This document shows positions 52,300 through 60,543 of a DNA stretch of 64,000 nt, one piece after another. The translations under genes and the position numbers were made by a program. The stretch's first letter is position 1, and every line of letters begins with the position of its first letter. The stretch spans positions 24,970 to 88,969 of the forward strand of contig PMUI01000058.1 of the NCBI GenBank assembly GCA_003166955.1, written 5' to 3'. The notes beneath the pieces are model-generated. The model did no database searches and had not been told where the DNA came from. It was given only the letters and a program-made list of their open reading frames with translations. The DNA is from Acidobacterium sp. GTDB taxonomy: Bacteria; Acidobacteriota; Terriglobia; Terriglobales; Acidobacteriaceae.

Positions 52300-53145
52300 T
52301 CAGGATTTTTTGGTGGATCTTTGGCGGGCGGCTTCGTAGAGAAGGATGCTGGCGGCTACGGCGGCGTTGAGGGATTCGACGGGGCCCGGTGTGGGGATGG
52401 CGATGCGTTGATCGGCGCGGTCGAGGAGTTCGGCGGAGAGGCCGCTGCCTTCGTTGCCGATGAGGAAGGCTGCGGGGCCGGTAAGGTCGGCGCGGAAGCA
52501 GGGGATCGCGTCGGGATCGGAAGAGGCAGGGACGGCGGCGAAGACCGGGATGTGGCGCTCGGCGAGGGCGGCGAATGCGAGTGCCGATTTTTCAGCGACG
52601 ACCGGGACGCGAAAGGCGGATCCGGCGGAAGCGCGCAGAGTTTTGGAGTTCCAGACGCTGACGGTCCCAGGCAGCGCGATGACGCCGCTGGCGCCGAAGG
52701 CTTCCGCGGAGCGAATCAGCGTGCCGAGATTGCCTGGATCCTGCAAGGCGGCGGTGACGAGGACGAGGGGGCGAGGTCCGGAGAGCGCTTCGGCGAGGGA
52801 GAAGTGCGGCGTCTCGACGATGGCGGCGATGCCCTGCGGCGATTCGGTCTCGACTGCGCTCGAAAAGACGGCGGGGTTGAGGGAAACGATGGGGGTGGGA
52901 GCCGGAAGCGTGAGGCGCTCGAGGATGCGGAGGTTGCGGCTGTCCGGCTCGGTGCGGATGAAGACGGCACGGAGGTGCAGGCCGCTGCGGATCGCTTCGG
53001 AGAGCAGGTGCTCGCCCTCGATGCCGATTACTTCAGAGACCTCCCGGCCGGTGCGGGCGAAGGCGGCGCGCAGTTCACGGACCCTGGCGTTCTGGCGACT
53101 CTGTACAATGCTGATGAGGCGCGAGCGATCCGAAGCCGTTGGCAT
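52300..53145 (-). CDS. SpoU/TrmH-family RNA 2'-O-methyltransferase
   Basis: A 281-residue SPOUT-fold methyltransferase. An N-terminal substrate-binding domain (EVSEVIGIEGEHLLSEAIRS) is followed by the knotted domain with motif 1 LQDPGNLGTLIRSAEAFG, motif 2 FLIGNEGSGLS and motif 3 IPTPGPVESLNAAVAASILL. It methylates ribose in rRNA or tRNA; RlmB-like or TsnR-like specificity cannot be told. The final ~10 codons are duplicated about 1 kb downstream. Confidence 0.93.
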   Translation of the reverse strand: MPTASDRSRLISIVQSRQNARVRELRAAFARTGREVSEVIGIEGEHLLSEAIRSGLHLRAVFIRTEPDSRNLRILERLTLPAPTPIVSLNPAVFSSAVETESPQGIAAIVETPHFSLAEALSGPRPLVLVTAALQDPGNLGTLIRSAEAFGASGVIALPGTVSVWNSKTLRASAGSAFRVPVVAEKSALAFAALAERHIPVFAAVPASSDPDAIPCFRADLTGPAAFLIGNEGSGLSAELLDRADQRIAIPTPGPVESLNAAVAASILLYEAARQRSTKKS

Positions 53146-53238
53146 GGAGGGATTCTAATCCCTTCTCCGGAGGGGTAGGGTCAGGGCGGTTTCGTCCATG
53201 GACTTGCTGCGCTGCCAGGTTGCGCGACGGGAGAGGCC

Positions 53239-53886
53239 TTGTCAGCAGAGATTCTGCGCATCCATCCGGATGAGCCTGAGCCGGACCGGATCAAATATGT
53301 TGTGAACTGCCTTCGCAACGGCAAAGTGGTGGGCATGCCGACGGACACGTTCTACGGTCTGGCGGTCGACCCAGTGAATCTGCGCGCCGTCGAGAGCATT
53401 TACGAGATCAAAACCCGGTTGAAGCAGAAGCCGCTGTCGCTGCTGGTTTCAGGTCTGGCGCAGGCTTATTCGCTGGCGCGGGACAGCGGAGCGTGTTTCG
53501 ATTTGCTGGCAGAGAAATTCTGGCCTGGGCCGTTGACGGTGATTGTGAAGGCGAGTTCGCGCCTGCCGCTGCGCAGCACGGCGAACACCGGCAATGTAGC
53601 GCTGCGCGTTCCCGATGCGGCGATTCCGCGGGCCGTCGTGGCGGAATTCGGGCTGCCGATTACCGCGACGGCGGCGAACCTGGCAGGGCTGCCGGAATGC
53701 ACCTACGCGGCGTGTGTTCGCGACCAGATTGGCGACAGGATTCCGGTGATCGTCGATGGAGGGCCGACGGGCCGCAGCGTGCCGACGACTATCGTGGATT
53801 TGTCCGGGCCCGAGGGGAGCTGGCAGATTCTGCGGGAGGGGGCGATTCCGACCCACGCGATCGTGCTGGCGCTGCAGCAACGATGA
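53239..53886 (+). CDS. tsaC: L-threonylcarbamoyladenylate synthase (Sua5/YrdC/TsaC family)
   Basis: A 215-residue enzyme making threonylcarbamoyl-AMP from threonine, bicarbonate and ATP for tRNA t6A37. Family blocks are VVGMPTDTFYGLAVD, the basic substrate-site KTRLKQKPLSLLV, KFWPGPLTVIVKA and VALRVPD, and TATAANLAGLPECTYA. It is the short YrdC-type form without the C-terminal Sua5 domain. The start is TTG with GGGAGAGG upstream. The stop overlaps the ydcF-like gene by 4 bp. Confidence 0.93.
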   Translation: MSAEILRIHPDEPEPDRIKYVVNCLRNGKVVGMPTDTFYGLAVDPVNLRAVESIYEIKTRLKQKPLSLLVSGLAQAYSLARDSGACFDLLAEKFWPGPLTVIVKASSRLPLRSTANTGNVALRVPDAAIPRAVVAEFGLPITATAANLAGLPECTYAACVRDQIGDRIPVIVDGGPTGRSVPTTIVDLSGPEGSWQILREGAIPTHAIVLALQQR

Positions 53887-54536
53887 TCGTTCCGCGCGAC
53901 AATCTGCGGGCGGTGCGCCGGGGTGGTGTGCGCGCGCCGAAGGGTGCGTGGAAGCGCGGGCTGGTGTGGATCGCAGGGACGGCGATTGCGGCGGCGCTGG
54001 CGTGGGTGGTGTGGGTGGATACACAGATTCAGCACTTCGCGCGTCGCGATGAGGCGCGCCCGGCCGATGCGATCGCGGTGTTCGGCGCCGCGGAGTACGA
54101 CGGGCGTCCGTCGCCGGTGCTGCGGGCTCGGCTGGATCATGCACTGGAGCTCTACCAGAGGGGGATTGCGCCGTTGATGATCACGCTGGGCGGCGGCGAC
54201 CCGGCGGATCGGCACTCGGAGGGCGGCGTGGGGCACGATTATTTGCTGGCACACGGGGTTCCGGAGGCGGCGATTATCGCGGAGACCGAGAGCGATAACA
54301 CGGAGGAGTCGGCGGAGCGGCTGGCGGTGATTGCGCGGGCCAACGGGCTGCAGAATATCGTGGTGGTCAGCGACGGCACGCATCTGTTTCGCATCCACGC
54401 CATCTGCGAGGCGGACGGGCTGCAGGTCTATACGTCACCGCGGCCTGTGGGGCGCAGCATCCCAAGGGAGCAGCGCATGCGACGGCTCACGCACGAGATT
54501 GCGAGCTACATCGCGTGGCGGCTGCGGTTGCACTAG
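53883..54536 (+). CDS. YdcF/SanA-like DUF218 family protein, membrane-anchored
   Basis: A 217-residue protein with one N-terminal membrane helix (GLVWIAGTAIAAALAWVVWV) and a DUF218 domain: DAIAVFGAAEYDGRPSPVL, RLDHALELYQRG, IITLGGGDPADRHSEG-type turns, TESDNTEESAERLAVIARA and VVSDGTHLFRIHAIC. Family members (SanA, YdcF, ElyC) are linked to envelope integrity. It is coupled to tsaC by an ATGA overlap, which suggests cotranscription but not shared function. Confidence 0.87.
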   Translation: MIVPRDNLRAVRRGGVRAPKGAWKRGLVWIAGTAIAAALAWVVWVDTQIQHFARRDEARPADAIAVFGAAEYDGRPSPVLRARLDHALELYQRGIAPLMITLGGGDPADRHSEGGVGHDYLLAHGVPEAAIIAETESDNTEESAERLAVIARANGLQNIVVVSDGTHLFRIHAICEADGLQVYTSPRPVGRSIPREQRMRRLTHEIASYIAWRLRLH

Positions 54537-54556
54537 TGTCGACACCGAGTTAGAGA

Positions 54557-55471
54557 TCACCCGCCAAAATGGACTTCCAGATGTAGCTCGCGCGCGGCTT
54601 CGCCATTGCGCAGCATATCCGCCGCTTTGTTCAGATCTACGCCGTCGGGGGTGCGGTGATAGTCGCTGGTGATTTCGTCCTCCTGGTCGCCAATATTCTT
54701 GAAGAAGAGGGCGTGGCCGGAGATGTGGACGTGCATCTGGGTGATTTGCCAACTGCCGAATCCGACGTCCTGGCGGACGATTTCAAAGGTGCCGCCAGAG
54801 TTGATGCGGCCGAGGAGACCCCAGCCGAAGACCACTTCGTGATCGAGGTGGCCGGAGAGTTTCCTGAGGCGCATTGAATGCTCGTCGACGACCAGGATTC
54901 CGGACATGGCAGCGAGCACTTTGGCGTTCATGCTGTCGGGTGAAAACGACGGGGCGGGATAGAAGGACAGCGTGATGTCTCCGTTGGCGTGATCGATGAT
55001 GTGCCAGACGAAGGCGTTGGGGAGCATGGTCATCATGTCGCGCGCCTGCTGGCCGTCGTGCTGTTCGTTCTTCTTCATGCGCGCGCGCAGCGCAGGGTCG
55101 CTGACTATCTGCTGGATTCGGTTCAGATCGCTCTGGTGCTCTTCGGCGCTGGGTGGGCGGCCGCCGTCTTCGATGATCTCGGAGAGATTGCCCTGGGGGG
55201 CCTCGATGACCAACTTGACGATGTCTTTTTCGGGCGACTTGTAGGCGTCGCGATACATCCAGGCTGTGTGGTCGTTGAAGTCGGCGTCGAGCTCGTTGTG
55301 GACTACCTTGCGGACGATTTCGTCGACGGATTGTGCTGATGCGATGCGGGGTGCGACGGCGAGAAGCGAGGCACTCAGAAACATTGCACAGGAGATTCGG
55401 CCTGGCAAGGTTGTTCTTTTTGTGAAAGCCCGCCCCGGTTGCGGGACGGGAAACAGCCCAGTGTCGATCAT
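54557..55471 (-). CDS. Exported protein of unknown function
   Basis: A 304-residue secreted protein with a hydrophobic N-terminal segment (CAMFLSASLLAVAPRIASAQ) serving as signal peptide. An internal ATG at 55384 would give a shorter version. The mature part includes DADFNDHTAWMYRDAYKSPE, NGDITLSFYPAPSFSPDSM and VVFGWGLLGRINSGGTFEIV. The type is familiar from acidobacterial genomes as a hypothetical, but no function is known. It is convergent with the ydcF-like gene. Confidence 0.75.
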   Translation of the reverse strand: MIDTGLFPVPQPGRAFTKRTTLPGRISCAMFLSASLLAVAPRIASAQSVDEIVRKVVHNELDADFNDHTAWMYRDAYKSPEKDIVKLVIEAPQGNLSEIIEDGGRPPSAEEHQSDLNRIQQIVSDPALRARMKKNEQHDGQQARDMMTMLPNAFVWHIIDHANGDITLSFYPAPSFSPDSMNAKVLAAMSGILVVDEHSMRLRKLSGHLDHEVVFGWGLLGRINSGGTFEIVRQDVGFGSWQITQMHVHISGHALFFKNIGDQEDEITSDYHRTPDGVDLNKAADMLRNGEAARELHLEVHFGG

Positions 55472-55559
55472 CGCCTGATTTCTTTATATGCTTCCGCCGC
55501 GGTGATGGCCACTGCGTTCCGCGGGGAAGTCGTTACAATATTCCCAGAGAGAGACGCTG

Positions 55560-55832
55560 ATGCCGCACATGGTTTTTTGCGCACGCTACAAGCAGGAGCT
55601 GGAGGGGCTGGACGAGGCGCCTTTCGACAGCGACTTTGGCAACAAGGTCTACAACAACGTTTCGAAGAAGGCGTGGCAGGAGTGGGTGGAGCGGCAGAAG
55701 ATGCTGTTGAACGAGTACCGCCTGCAGCCGTGGACTCCGCAGGCGCAGGAGTTTCTTGTGGAGCAAATGGATCAGTTTTTCTTTGGCGAGGGCGCTGCTT
55801 TGCCGAAGGAGTATGTGCCGCCTTCGCACTGA
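55560..55832 (+). CDS. yggX: Fe(2+)-trafficking protein YggX
   Basis: A 90-residue protein with the family's MVFCARYKQELEGLDEAPF N-terminus carrying the conserved Cys, a central KVYNNVSKKAWQEWVERQKM, and a C-terminal region with LVEQMDQFFFGEG. YggX protects iron-sulfur clusters from oxidative damage and may chaperone ferrous iron; it is cytoplasmic. Normal length. It is convergent with hpnI, with 6 bp between the stops. Confidence 0.93.
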   Translation: MPHMVFCARYKQELEGLDEAPFDSDFGNKVYNNVSKKAWQEWVERQKMLLNEYRLQPWTPQAQEFLVEQMDQFFFGEGAALPKEYVPPSH

Positions 55833-55838
55833 GGGCTC

Positions 55839-57044
55839 TCACGTTTTGATGGTGGCCTGCGGCGCCTCGGCTGGGGCCACTGTCGATTCCAGCTTCACCA
55901 ACTTTCCTTCCCTGAGCAGAAAGCGCTCGTCGCGCCATGTGATGGCGTCGGAGGCGTAGCTCCACGCCCAAATGGCGAGGGCGAGGAGGTCGCGCGGGAG
56001 CAGCAGCCAGAGGTCGCGCAGAACCTGACGGTCGCCGAGGATGCCGACGCCGACGCCGAGCGCGAGCGTGACCCGAAAGAGCAGAGCTATGGTGAAGAGT
56101 GCGAAAGCTGGGAGGCTGAGTCCTGAGGCGATGAGGTTGAGGACGGCCCAGGCGAGGCCGTACGAGACGATGAGGCCTGCGTAGCCGGCGTGGCGTGAGT
56201 CGCGCATGGCGCGGGACCAGCGCAGCTGATGATGCAGGTAGCCGGAGAGGCTCCAGGCGGGGACGTGGGTCTCGACGATTTCGTTGATGAGCTCGACGCG
56301 GAAGCTGGCGGCGTCGATGCGGGCTCCAAGTTCGTAGTCGTCGGCGAGATAGTCGGCGAGGGTGGCGAGGCCGCCGATGGCGTCGAGTGCGGTGCGGGAG
56401 ACGGCCAGCGTTGAGCCGAGTCCGAAGCGAAGGCCGCGCTCGATGAAGCGCGAGGTGAGGACGCCGGGAACGAAGTCGGTGGAGATGCCGAGGGCTTCGA
56501 GCTTGGAGCCGAGGGTCTGGTGGGCACGACCGCGGTAGAGCGCGGTGACGAGGCCGGTGGGTTTCTTGTTTTCGGCGGGGGCGAAGGGCGCGAGGACGTG
56601 CGCGAGGTAGTTGGGACCGACGCGAATGTCGGAGTCGCTGAAGATGATGTGGTCGAAACGCGCGTTGGGCACGAGCTGGGCGAGGTTGCTGATTTTGCCG
56701 TTGGGGCCGAGGACGTTGGGACAGAGGATGAGGCGGATGGCGTGATCGGGGAAGTCGACCTGGAGCTGGCGGACGACGGCGGCGGCGGGATCGTCGAGGC
56801 GCGAGACGCCGAAGAGGATTTCGTATTCGCCGGAGTAATTCTGGCGGCAATGACTGGCGAAGGCTTCTGCCATGCCCGGGTCGAGGCCGTGGAGGGGCTT
56901 GAGGATGCTGACGGGGGGCGCGAATCCGGCAGGGAAGCGGGGGCGTCGGAGAAAAGCGCGGGCGCTCCAGATGGCGATGAGATAGTAGCCGATTCCGGCG
57001 ATGGTGAGCAGCGTGGTGAGGACGGCGATGATGGTGGCGAACAT
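55839..57044 (-). CDS. hpnI: Hopanoid biosynthesis glycosyltransferase HpnI
   Basis: A 401-residue GT2-family membrane enzyme of the ceramide-glucosyltransferase-like group. An N-terminal helix (about 4-27) precedes the catalytic domain: PPVSILKPLHGLDPGM, FGVSRLDDPA, the DxD-type metal motif in IIFSDSDIRVGPNYL, ADDYELGARI, and the Q/RxxRW motif in HHQLRWSRAM. Three C-terminal helices follow. HpnI adds GlcNAc to bacteriohopanetetrol; the usual partners HpnK/HpnJ are not adjacent, so the hopanoid role is family-based. A ceramide-like or other lipid acceptor remains possible. Confidence 0.82.
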   Translation of the reverse strand: MFATIIAVLTTLLTIAGIGYYLIAIWSARAFLRRPRFPAGFAPPVSILKPLHGLDPGMAEAFASHCRQNYSGEYEILFGVSRLDDPAAAVVRQLQVDFPDHAIRLILCPNVLGPNGKISNLAQLVPNARFDHIIFSDSDIRVGPNYLAHVLAPFAPAENKKPTGLVTALYRGRAHQTLGSKLEALGISTDFVPGVLTSRFIERGLRFGLGSTLAVSRTALDAIGGLATLADYLADDYELGARIDAASFRVELINEIVETHVPAWSLSGYLHHQLRWSRAMRDSRHAGYAGLIVSYGLAWAVLNLIASGLSLPAFALFTIALLFRVTLALGVGVGILGDRQVLRDLWLLLPRDLLALAIWAWSYASDAITWRDERFLLREGKLVKLESTVAPAEAPQATIKT

Positions 57045-57097
57045 CTGAGGGCAGTCTATTGGAGGGTAGGCGAGGATGCACGTATCATAAAAGGGAG

Positions 57098-57328
57098 ATG
57101 CGAACCACGATCAATGTGCCGGATTCTGTGTATCGTCGCGCCGAGCGCGCCGCGAAAAGCCGCGGCGTGACCGTGGAGGAACTTATCGTGGCTGCGTTTG
57201 AGAGTGCGGTTGTCGCAGAGGCAGACGGTGTTTCGTCCGCAGGCGGAGTGAAGCTCCCCCTCCTCACCTCGAAGCGCCCGGGATCATTAGATCTGAGCAA
57301 GTATGACTTTGATGATCTGCTTGCCTGA
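57098..57328 (+). CDS. vapB: VapB-type antitoxin (ribbon-helix-helix)
   Basis: A 76-residue protein starting MRTTINVPDSVYRRAERAAK, the usual ribbon-helix-helix strand and first helix, followed by RGVTVEELIVAAFESAV and an acidic C-terminal tail ending LDLSKYDFDDLLA that would wrap the toxin. It overlaps the PIN toxin gene. It would repress its own operon as a VapBC complex. Confidence 0.85.
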   Translation: MRTTINVPDSVYRRAERAAKSRGVTVEELIVAAFESAVVAEADGVSSAGGVKLPLLTSKRPGSLDLSKYDFDDLLA

Positions 57329-57740
57329 TGTGAATGTGTGGATCGCGCTGACTTCCGATCGGCACGTACACCATGCGACCGCAAGGAAGTGGCTGGAAGC
57401 CTCTAATGGATTGCATCTGGTATTTTGCCGCGTTACAGAGATGGGTTTCCTTCGTCTTCTGACAAATCCACATGTGATGGAAGAGGATGTGCTCGATGCC
57501 CCGGCAGCCTGGGCTGTCTACGATACCTGGCGAGGCGATGGGCGAGTGGCTTTTATGCCGGAGCCGGCCGGGCTGAGCGCGCGCTGGCGACAGGCGAGCT
57601 CCAGGATCGCGCGGAGCCCAAATGCATGGACTGATGCTTACCTCGCAGCGTTCGCTGAGGAGGTGCAGGCTACGGTCGTAACCTTCGATCGCAAGTTCCC
57701 TCACGGGCAATACAAAGTTGAGGTTCTTTCACCGCCATAA
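57303..57740 (+). CDS. vapC: VapC-type PIN ribonuclease toxin
   Basis: A 145-residue PIN toxin. The acidic quartet is readable: Asp in LPDVNVWIAL, Glu in VTEMGFLRLL, Asp in AWTDAYLAAFA and Asp in VVTFDRKF, with the conserved TNPHVM segment between. The true start may be the second ATG at 57312 (MICLPDVN). Overlap with vapB by 17-26 bp indicates coupling. The expected action is site-specific cleavage of tRNA or rRNA when VapB is degraded. Confidence 0.9.
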   Translation: MTLMICLPDVNVWIALTSDRHVHHATARKWLEASNGLHLVFCRVTEMGFLRLLTNPHVMEEDVLDAPAAWAVYDTWRGDGRVAFMPEPAGLSARWRQASSRIARSPNAWTDAYLAAFAEEVQATVVTFDRKFPHGQYKVEVLSPP

Positions 57741-57757
57741 CGTGATCGCGTCGGTTC

Positions 57758-58990
57758 TCATTCACCGAGGATGGGCATGTCGAGGGGCGGTTGGGCGAGC
57801 CAGCCCGCGTGTGCGATGCGGTCGATGGCGCGGCGGAGGGCCGAGGCGGCGCAGGGCTCGACGGTGACGACGAAGGGTAGGTTGCCCTTCTCGTATCCGG
57901 TGCGCTGGAAGAGCGCGTCGATGTTGATCTTCTCCGAGGCGAGGGCTCCGGCGATTTCGGCGACGATGCCGGGGCGGTCCTGCACGACGAAGCGGATATA
58001 GTGGCGGACCTCGAACTCGCCGCTGACCTGAGCGGCGCGGCTAGGCAGGTCGACGGCTTTGGAGCCGTGCGCGAGCGAGATGAGGTCGGAGACGACAGCG
58101 ACCGCTGTTGGATTGCCGCCCGCGCCGTGGCCGGAGAAGACTACGTCGCCGCCATATTTTCCGCTGAGGAGGACCATGTTCTCGGTGCCGCGCGACCAGG
58201 CGAAGGGCGAGCGCAGCGGGACGAGCATGGGGCCGACGGTGGCGGAGACGCCATCGGGGCGCAACTCGGCTTTGGAGATTTGGCGGATGGTGCAGTTGAG
58301 GTCGCGCGCGTAGACGAGGTCGACGGCATCGACTTCGGTGATGGAGCGGCAGGCGACGGATTCGACGTCGATGTCGGAACGGAGCGCGATGCGGGAGAGA
58401 ATGACCAGTTTGGCGCGGGCGTCGTAGCCGTCGACGTCTTCGCTGGGATTGGCTTCGGCGTAGCCGAGTTGCTGGGCTTCGCGGAGCACGTCGGCGAAGG
58501 CGGCGCCCGCCTCCATGCTGCTGAGGATGAAGTTGCAGGTGCCGTTCAGGATGGCTTCGATGCGGGTGATGCGATCGCCGGCGAGGCCTTGCTGGAGGCC
58601 GGGGATGACGGGGATGCCTCCGGCGACGGCGGCGCCGTAGAGAAGGTGCGCGCCTTTGGAGCGGGCGAGACGGTCGAGTTCGACTCCGTGTTTGGCGATG
58701 AGTTTCTTGTTGCCGGTAACCGCGGATTTTCCGGCTTCGAGGGCGCGGCGAACCCAGGAACCAGCGGGCTCGAGGCCGCCTGCGAGTTCGACGATGACGT
58801 CAACGTCGGAGCGCAGGACTTCATCGAAGTCCTCGGTCCAGACAACGGGTGCGGGAACCCAGTCGACTTTCTTGCGGGCGACGCCGCGGTTGAAGATGTG
58901 CGAGAGCTGAAGGCCTTCGGGTTTTAGATCGCAGAGGATGCGTGCAACGGAACTGCCAACGGTACCGAATCCCAGGATGGCGACTTTCAT
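57758..58990 (-). CDS. hom: Homoserine dehydrogenase
   Basis: A 410-residue NAD(P)-dependent enzyme reducing aspartate semialdehyde to homoserine for Thr/Met synthesis. The Rossmann motif is GFGTVGSS at 7-14; the catalytic domain has AGGIPVIPGLQ, ILNGTCNFILSSM and GYAEANPSEDVDGYDARAK with the conserved catalytic Lys region. A C-terminal ACT domain (about 325-395, YIRFVVQDRPGIVAEIAGAL) suggests feedback control by threonine. The ATG at 58990 is preferred over a start 15 bp upstream. No other pathway gene is adjacent. Confidence 0.95.
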   Translation of the reverse strand: MKVAILGFGTVGSSVARILCDLKPEGLQLSHIFNRGVARKKVDWVPAPVVWTEDFDEVLRSDVDVIVELAGGLEPAGSWVRRALEAGKSAVTGNKKLIAKHGVELDRLARSKGAHLLYGAAVAGGIPVIPGLQQGLAGDRITRIEAILNGTCNFILSSMEAGAAFADVLREAQQLGYAEANPSEDVDGYDARAKLVILSRIALRSDIDVESVACRSITEVDAVDLVYARDLNCTIRQISKAELRPDGVSATVGPMLVPLRSPFAWSRGTENMVLLSGKYGGDVVFSGHGAGGNPTAVAVVSDLISLAHGSKAVDLPSRAAQVSGEFEVRHYIRFVVQDRPGIVAEIAGALASEKINIDALFQRTGYEKGNLPFVVTVEPCAASALRRAIDRIAHAGWLAQPPLDMPILGE

Positions 58991-58992
58991 GT

Positions 58993-59054
58993 GTACAGGG
59001 TACAAGGTGCAGGGTGCAGGAGACGGCGTGCGGCGTTCAGCGTTCAGAGTTCGG
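58993..59054. repeat. Two degenerate 7-nt tandem arrays between hom and the methyltransferase gene
   Basis: GTACAGG, GTACAAG, GTGCAGG, GTGCAGG at 58993-59020, then CGTTCAG, CGTTCAG, AGTTCGG at 59034-59054. The first begins 3 bp from the hom start codon. Confidence 0.7.
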
Positions 59055-59095
59055 GCGGCAACCTCTACAATCGGGGATTGGGTTCAGGAGAGCGT

Positions 59096-59737
59096 TTGGG
59101 ACTGTTTGGAAAGAAGCTGAAGCAGGAACACAAGGTGATGCTGCAGGCGGAGCGGGCCGCGGGCGCGCAATTGCCGGAGTATCATCGCGCGACTCCGGAG
59201 TGCCCGCACCCGGAGCGGTGGAGCATGTACGACTCGATGACCGCAGAGGTGGAGGTGCTGGAGTTTTTGGCGACGCTGGTGACGACGGTGAAGCCGGAGC
59301 TGATCGTCGAGACCGGGGCGTTTCTGGGGGTGAGCGCGGTGTGGATGGCGCGCGGGCTTGAACGGAATGGGTTCGGCAGGATCGTGAGCTGCGAGTTCGA
59401 TCCGGTGGTGTTCGCGAAGGCGCAGGAGAAGATTACGGCTTCGGGGATGGCGCAGTGGATTGAGCTGCGGAATGCTTCGAGCCTCGAGATGACGGTGGAT
59501 GGGACCATCGATTTGTTTTTCAGCGACAGCGATCTGGAGATTCGGGAGCAGGAGATTCGGCGGTTCCTGCCGCAGATTCGGCCGACGGGTCTGATCCTGA
59601 TGCATGATGCTGGGTCGCATCCTGGGATTGTGCGGGAAGCGGCGCTGCGGATGGAGAGTGAGGGGCTGATCTCGATGGTGCTGCTGCCGACTCCGCGGGG
59701 ATTGGTGGTCGGGCAGAAGCGCGAGGGGCGCACGTAG
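59096..59737 (+). CDS. Class I SAM-dependent methyltransferase
   Basis: A 213-residue cytoplasmic protein. The SAM-binding region is ELIVETGAFLGVSAVWMARG (motif I, E-T-G-A-F-x-G), then GRIVSCEFDPVVFAKAQEKI with the acidic ribose-binding position. DLFFSDSDLEIREQEI and GLILMHDAGSHPG resemble the Methyltransf_24 group. The TTG at 59096 is chosen because AGGAGA lies at ideal spacing and the upstream frame is repeat-derived. Substrate unknown. Confidence 0.8.
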   Translation: MGLFGKKLKQEHKVMLQAERAAGAQLPEYHRATPECPHPERWSMYDSMTAEVEVLEFLATLVTTVKPELIVETGAFLGVSAVWMARGLERNGFGRIVSCEFDPVVFAKAQEKITASGMAQWIELRNASSLEMTVDGTIDLFFSDSDLEIREQEIRRFLPQIRPTGLILMHDAGSHPGIVREAALRMESEGLISMVLLPTPRGLVVGQKREGRT

Positions 59738-60080
59738 AGGGCGAAAATCAGCGTTAGTTAGCCAGCTTGATCGTGGCCAGGGTTCGAATAGTCTGCCAGG
59801 GTATGTCAGGGGAAGCTGGCGGTCGCGGACAAGTCATTCGCATTGTTGCTTTGGTCCCGCCGAATGATCACTCCGCGGAGTTATTCGCAGACGAGATTTT
59901 GAGCTTGACATGCTTATAGGATGGGACATAGGTTCGCCACATCCAGTGGAACCTTCGATCTGCGGTTCCCTCGCTCGCCCATCGAAGACGCCCCACCTCA
60001 AGCTCACCCACCGTTGTTCTGAAAACGGGGCTGACCTACCGGTGCGGACTCCGGTCACAAATCGCAATTTGGAGGTTTCG
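59738..60080. other. 343-bp gene-free region at the left edge of a lower-GC islet
   Basis: No gene is supported. It contains the displaced DUF3788 3' end at 59753-59789. Base composition changes from GC-rich to more balanced around 59.8 kb. Confidence 0.6.
59753..59789 (-). pseudogene. Displaced copy of the DUF3788 gene 3' end
   Basis: The 37 bp agree with 61567-61603 at 33 positions, in the same orientation. On the minus strand they encode IRTLATIKLAN-stop, against IRTLAAIKLAN-stop at the end of the intact DUF3788 gene 1.8 kb away. The similarity ends abruptly upstream. Confidence 0.75.
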
Positions 60081-60506
60081 ATGACTTGCAAAGATGTGCA
60101 TTCATCAAGGTTCGCATTCTTCCTATGTGCAACAGTCGCAGTTGTCGTCTTTGCAACATCTGCGTTGGCCGCAACCAACGACCCCTGCAAGGTGCTAACG
60201 GCAGAAACATTCAGCCAAATTATGGGTTACCCGGCGACCATTGACCAGACGGCATCGAATCAGATGACCTGCTTCTATACGGGCTCAAATCATTCGGGCG
60301 GACAATTCATGATCCTTGCGGAATCAGCGTCCGGGCCACAAGCCGATGCCATGCTCACGAGACGGGGTGCTTCGCCGCCTCCGGGCAGTGGGCTCATTGG
60401 AGGCGCATATCGGCAGGAAGGCACAATCTTCTCTATCTCGATCAGGTCGACCGATCAAGCCGCGCTGCAAGCACTTGTAGCTGAGGTAAGGCGCAACCTA
60501 AAGTGA
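60081..60506 (+). CDS. Small exported protein of unknown function
   Basis: A 141-residue protein with signal peptide (FAFFLCATVAVVVFATSALAA) and a mature domain containing DPCKVLTAETFSQIMGYPA and QMTCFYTGSNHSGG. The two Cys may form a disulfide. The layout resembles the DUF3558-like small exported proteins that begin with a DPC-x-L-T segment, but this is not firm. GGAGG precedes the ATG. Composition is less GC-rich than the genome average; first gene of the 59.8-61.6 kb islet. Confidence 0.7.
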   Translation: MTCKDVHSSRFAFFLCATVAVVVFATSALAATNDPCKVLTAETFSQIMGYPATIDQTASNQMTCFYTGSNHSGGQFMILAESASGPQADAMLTRRGASPPPGSGLIGGAYRQEGTIFSISIRSTDQAALQALVAEVRRNLK

Positions 60507-60543
60507 ATCTTCAACAGCGTCCAGACAGTCGTATGGTTCCGGA

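Noticed and set aside
53493..54536. Longer version of the YdcF-like frame starting inside tsaC
   Set aside because: The ATG at 53883 gives the full family domain with its membrane helix and overlaps the tsaC stop in the usual ATGA manner.
1456..59054. Short periodic arrays considered as CRISPR
   Set aside because: Units are 7 nt with no spacers, and no cas gene is present.
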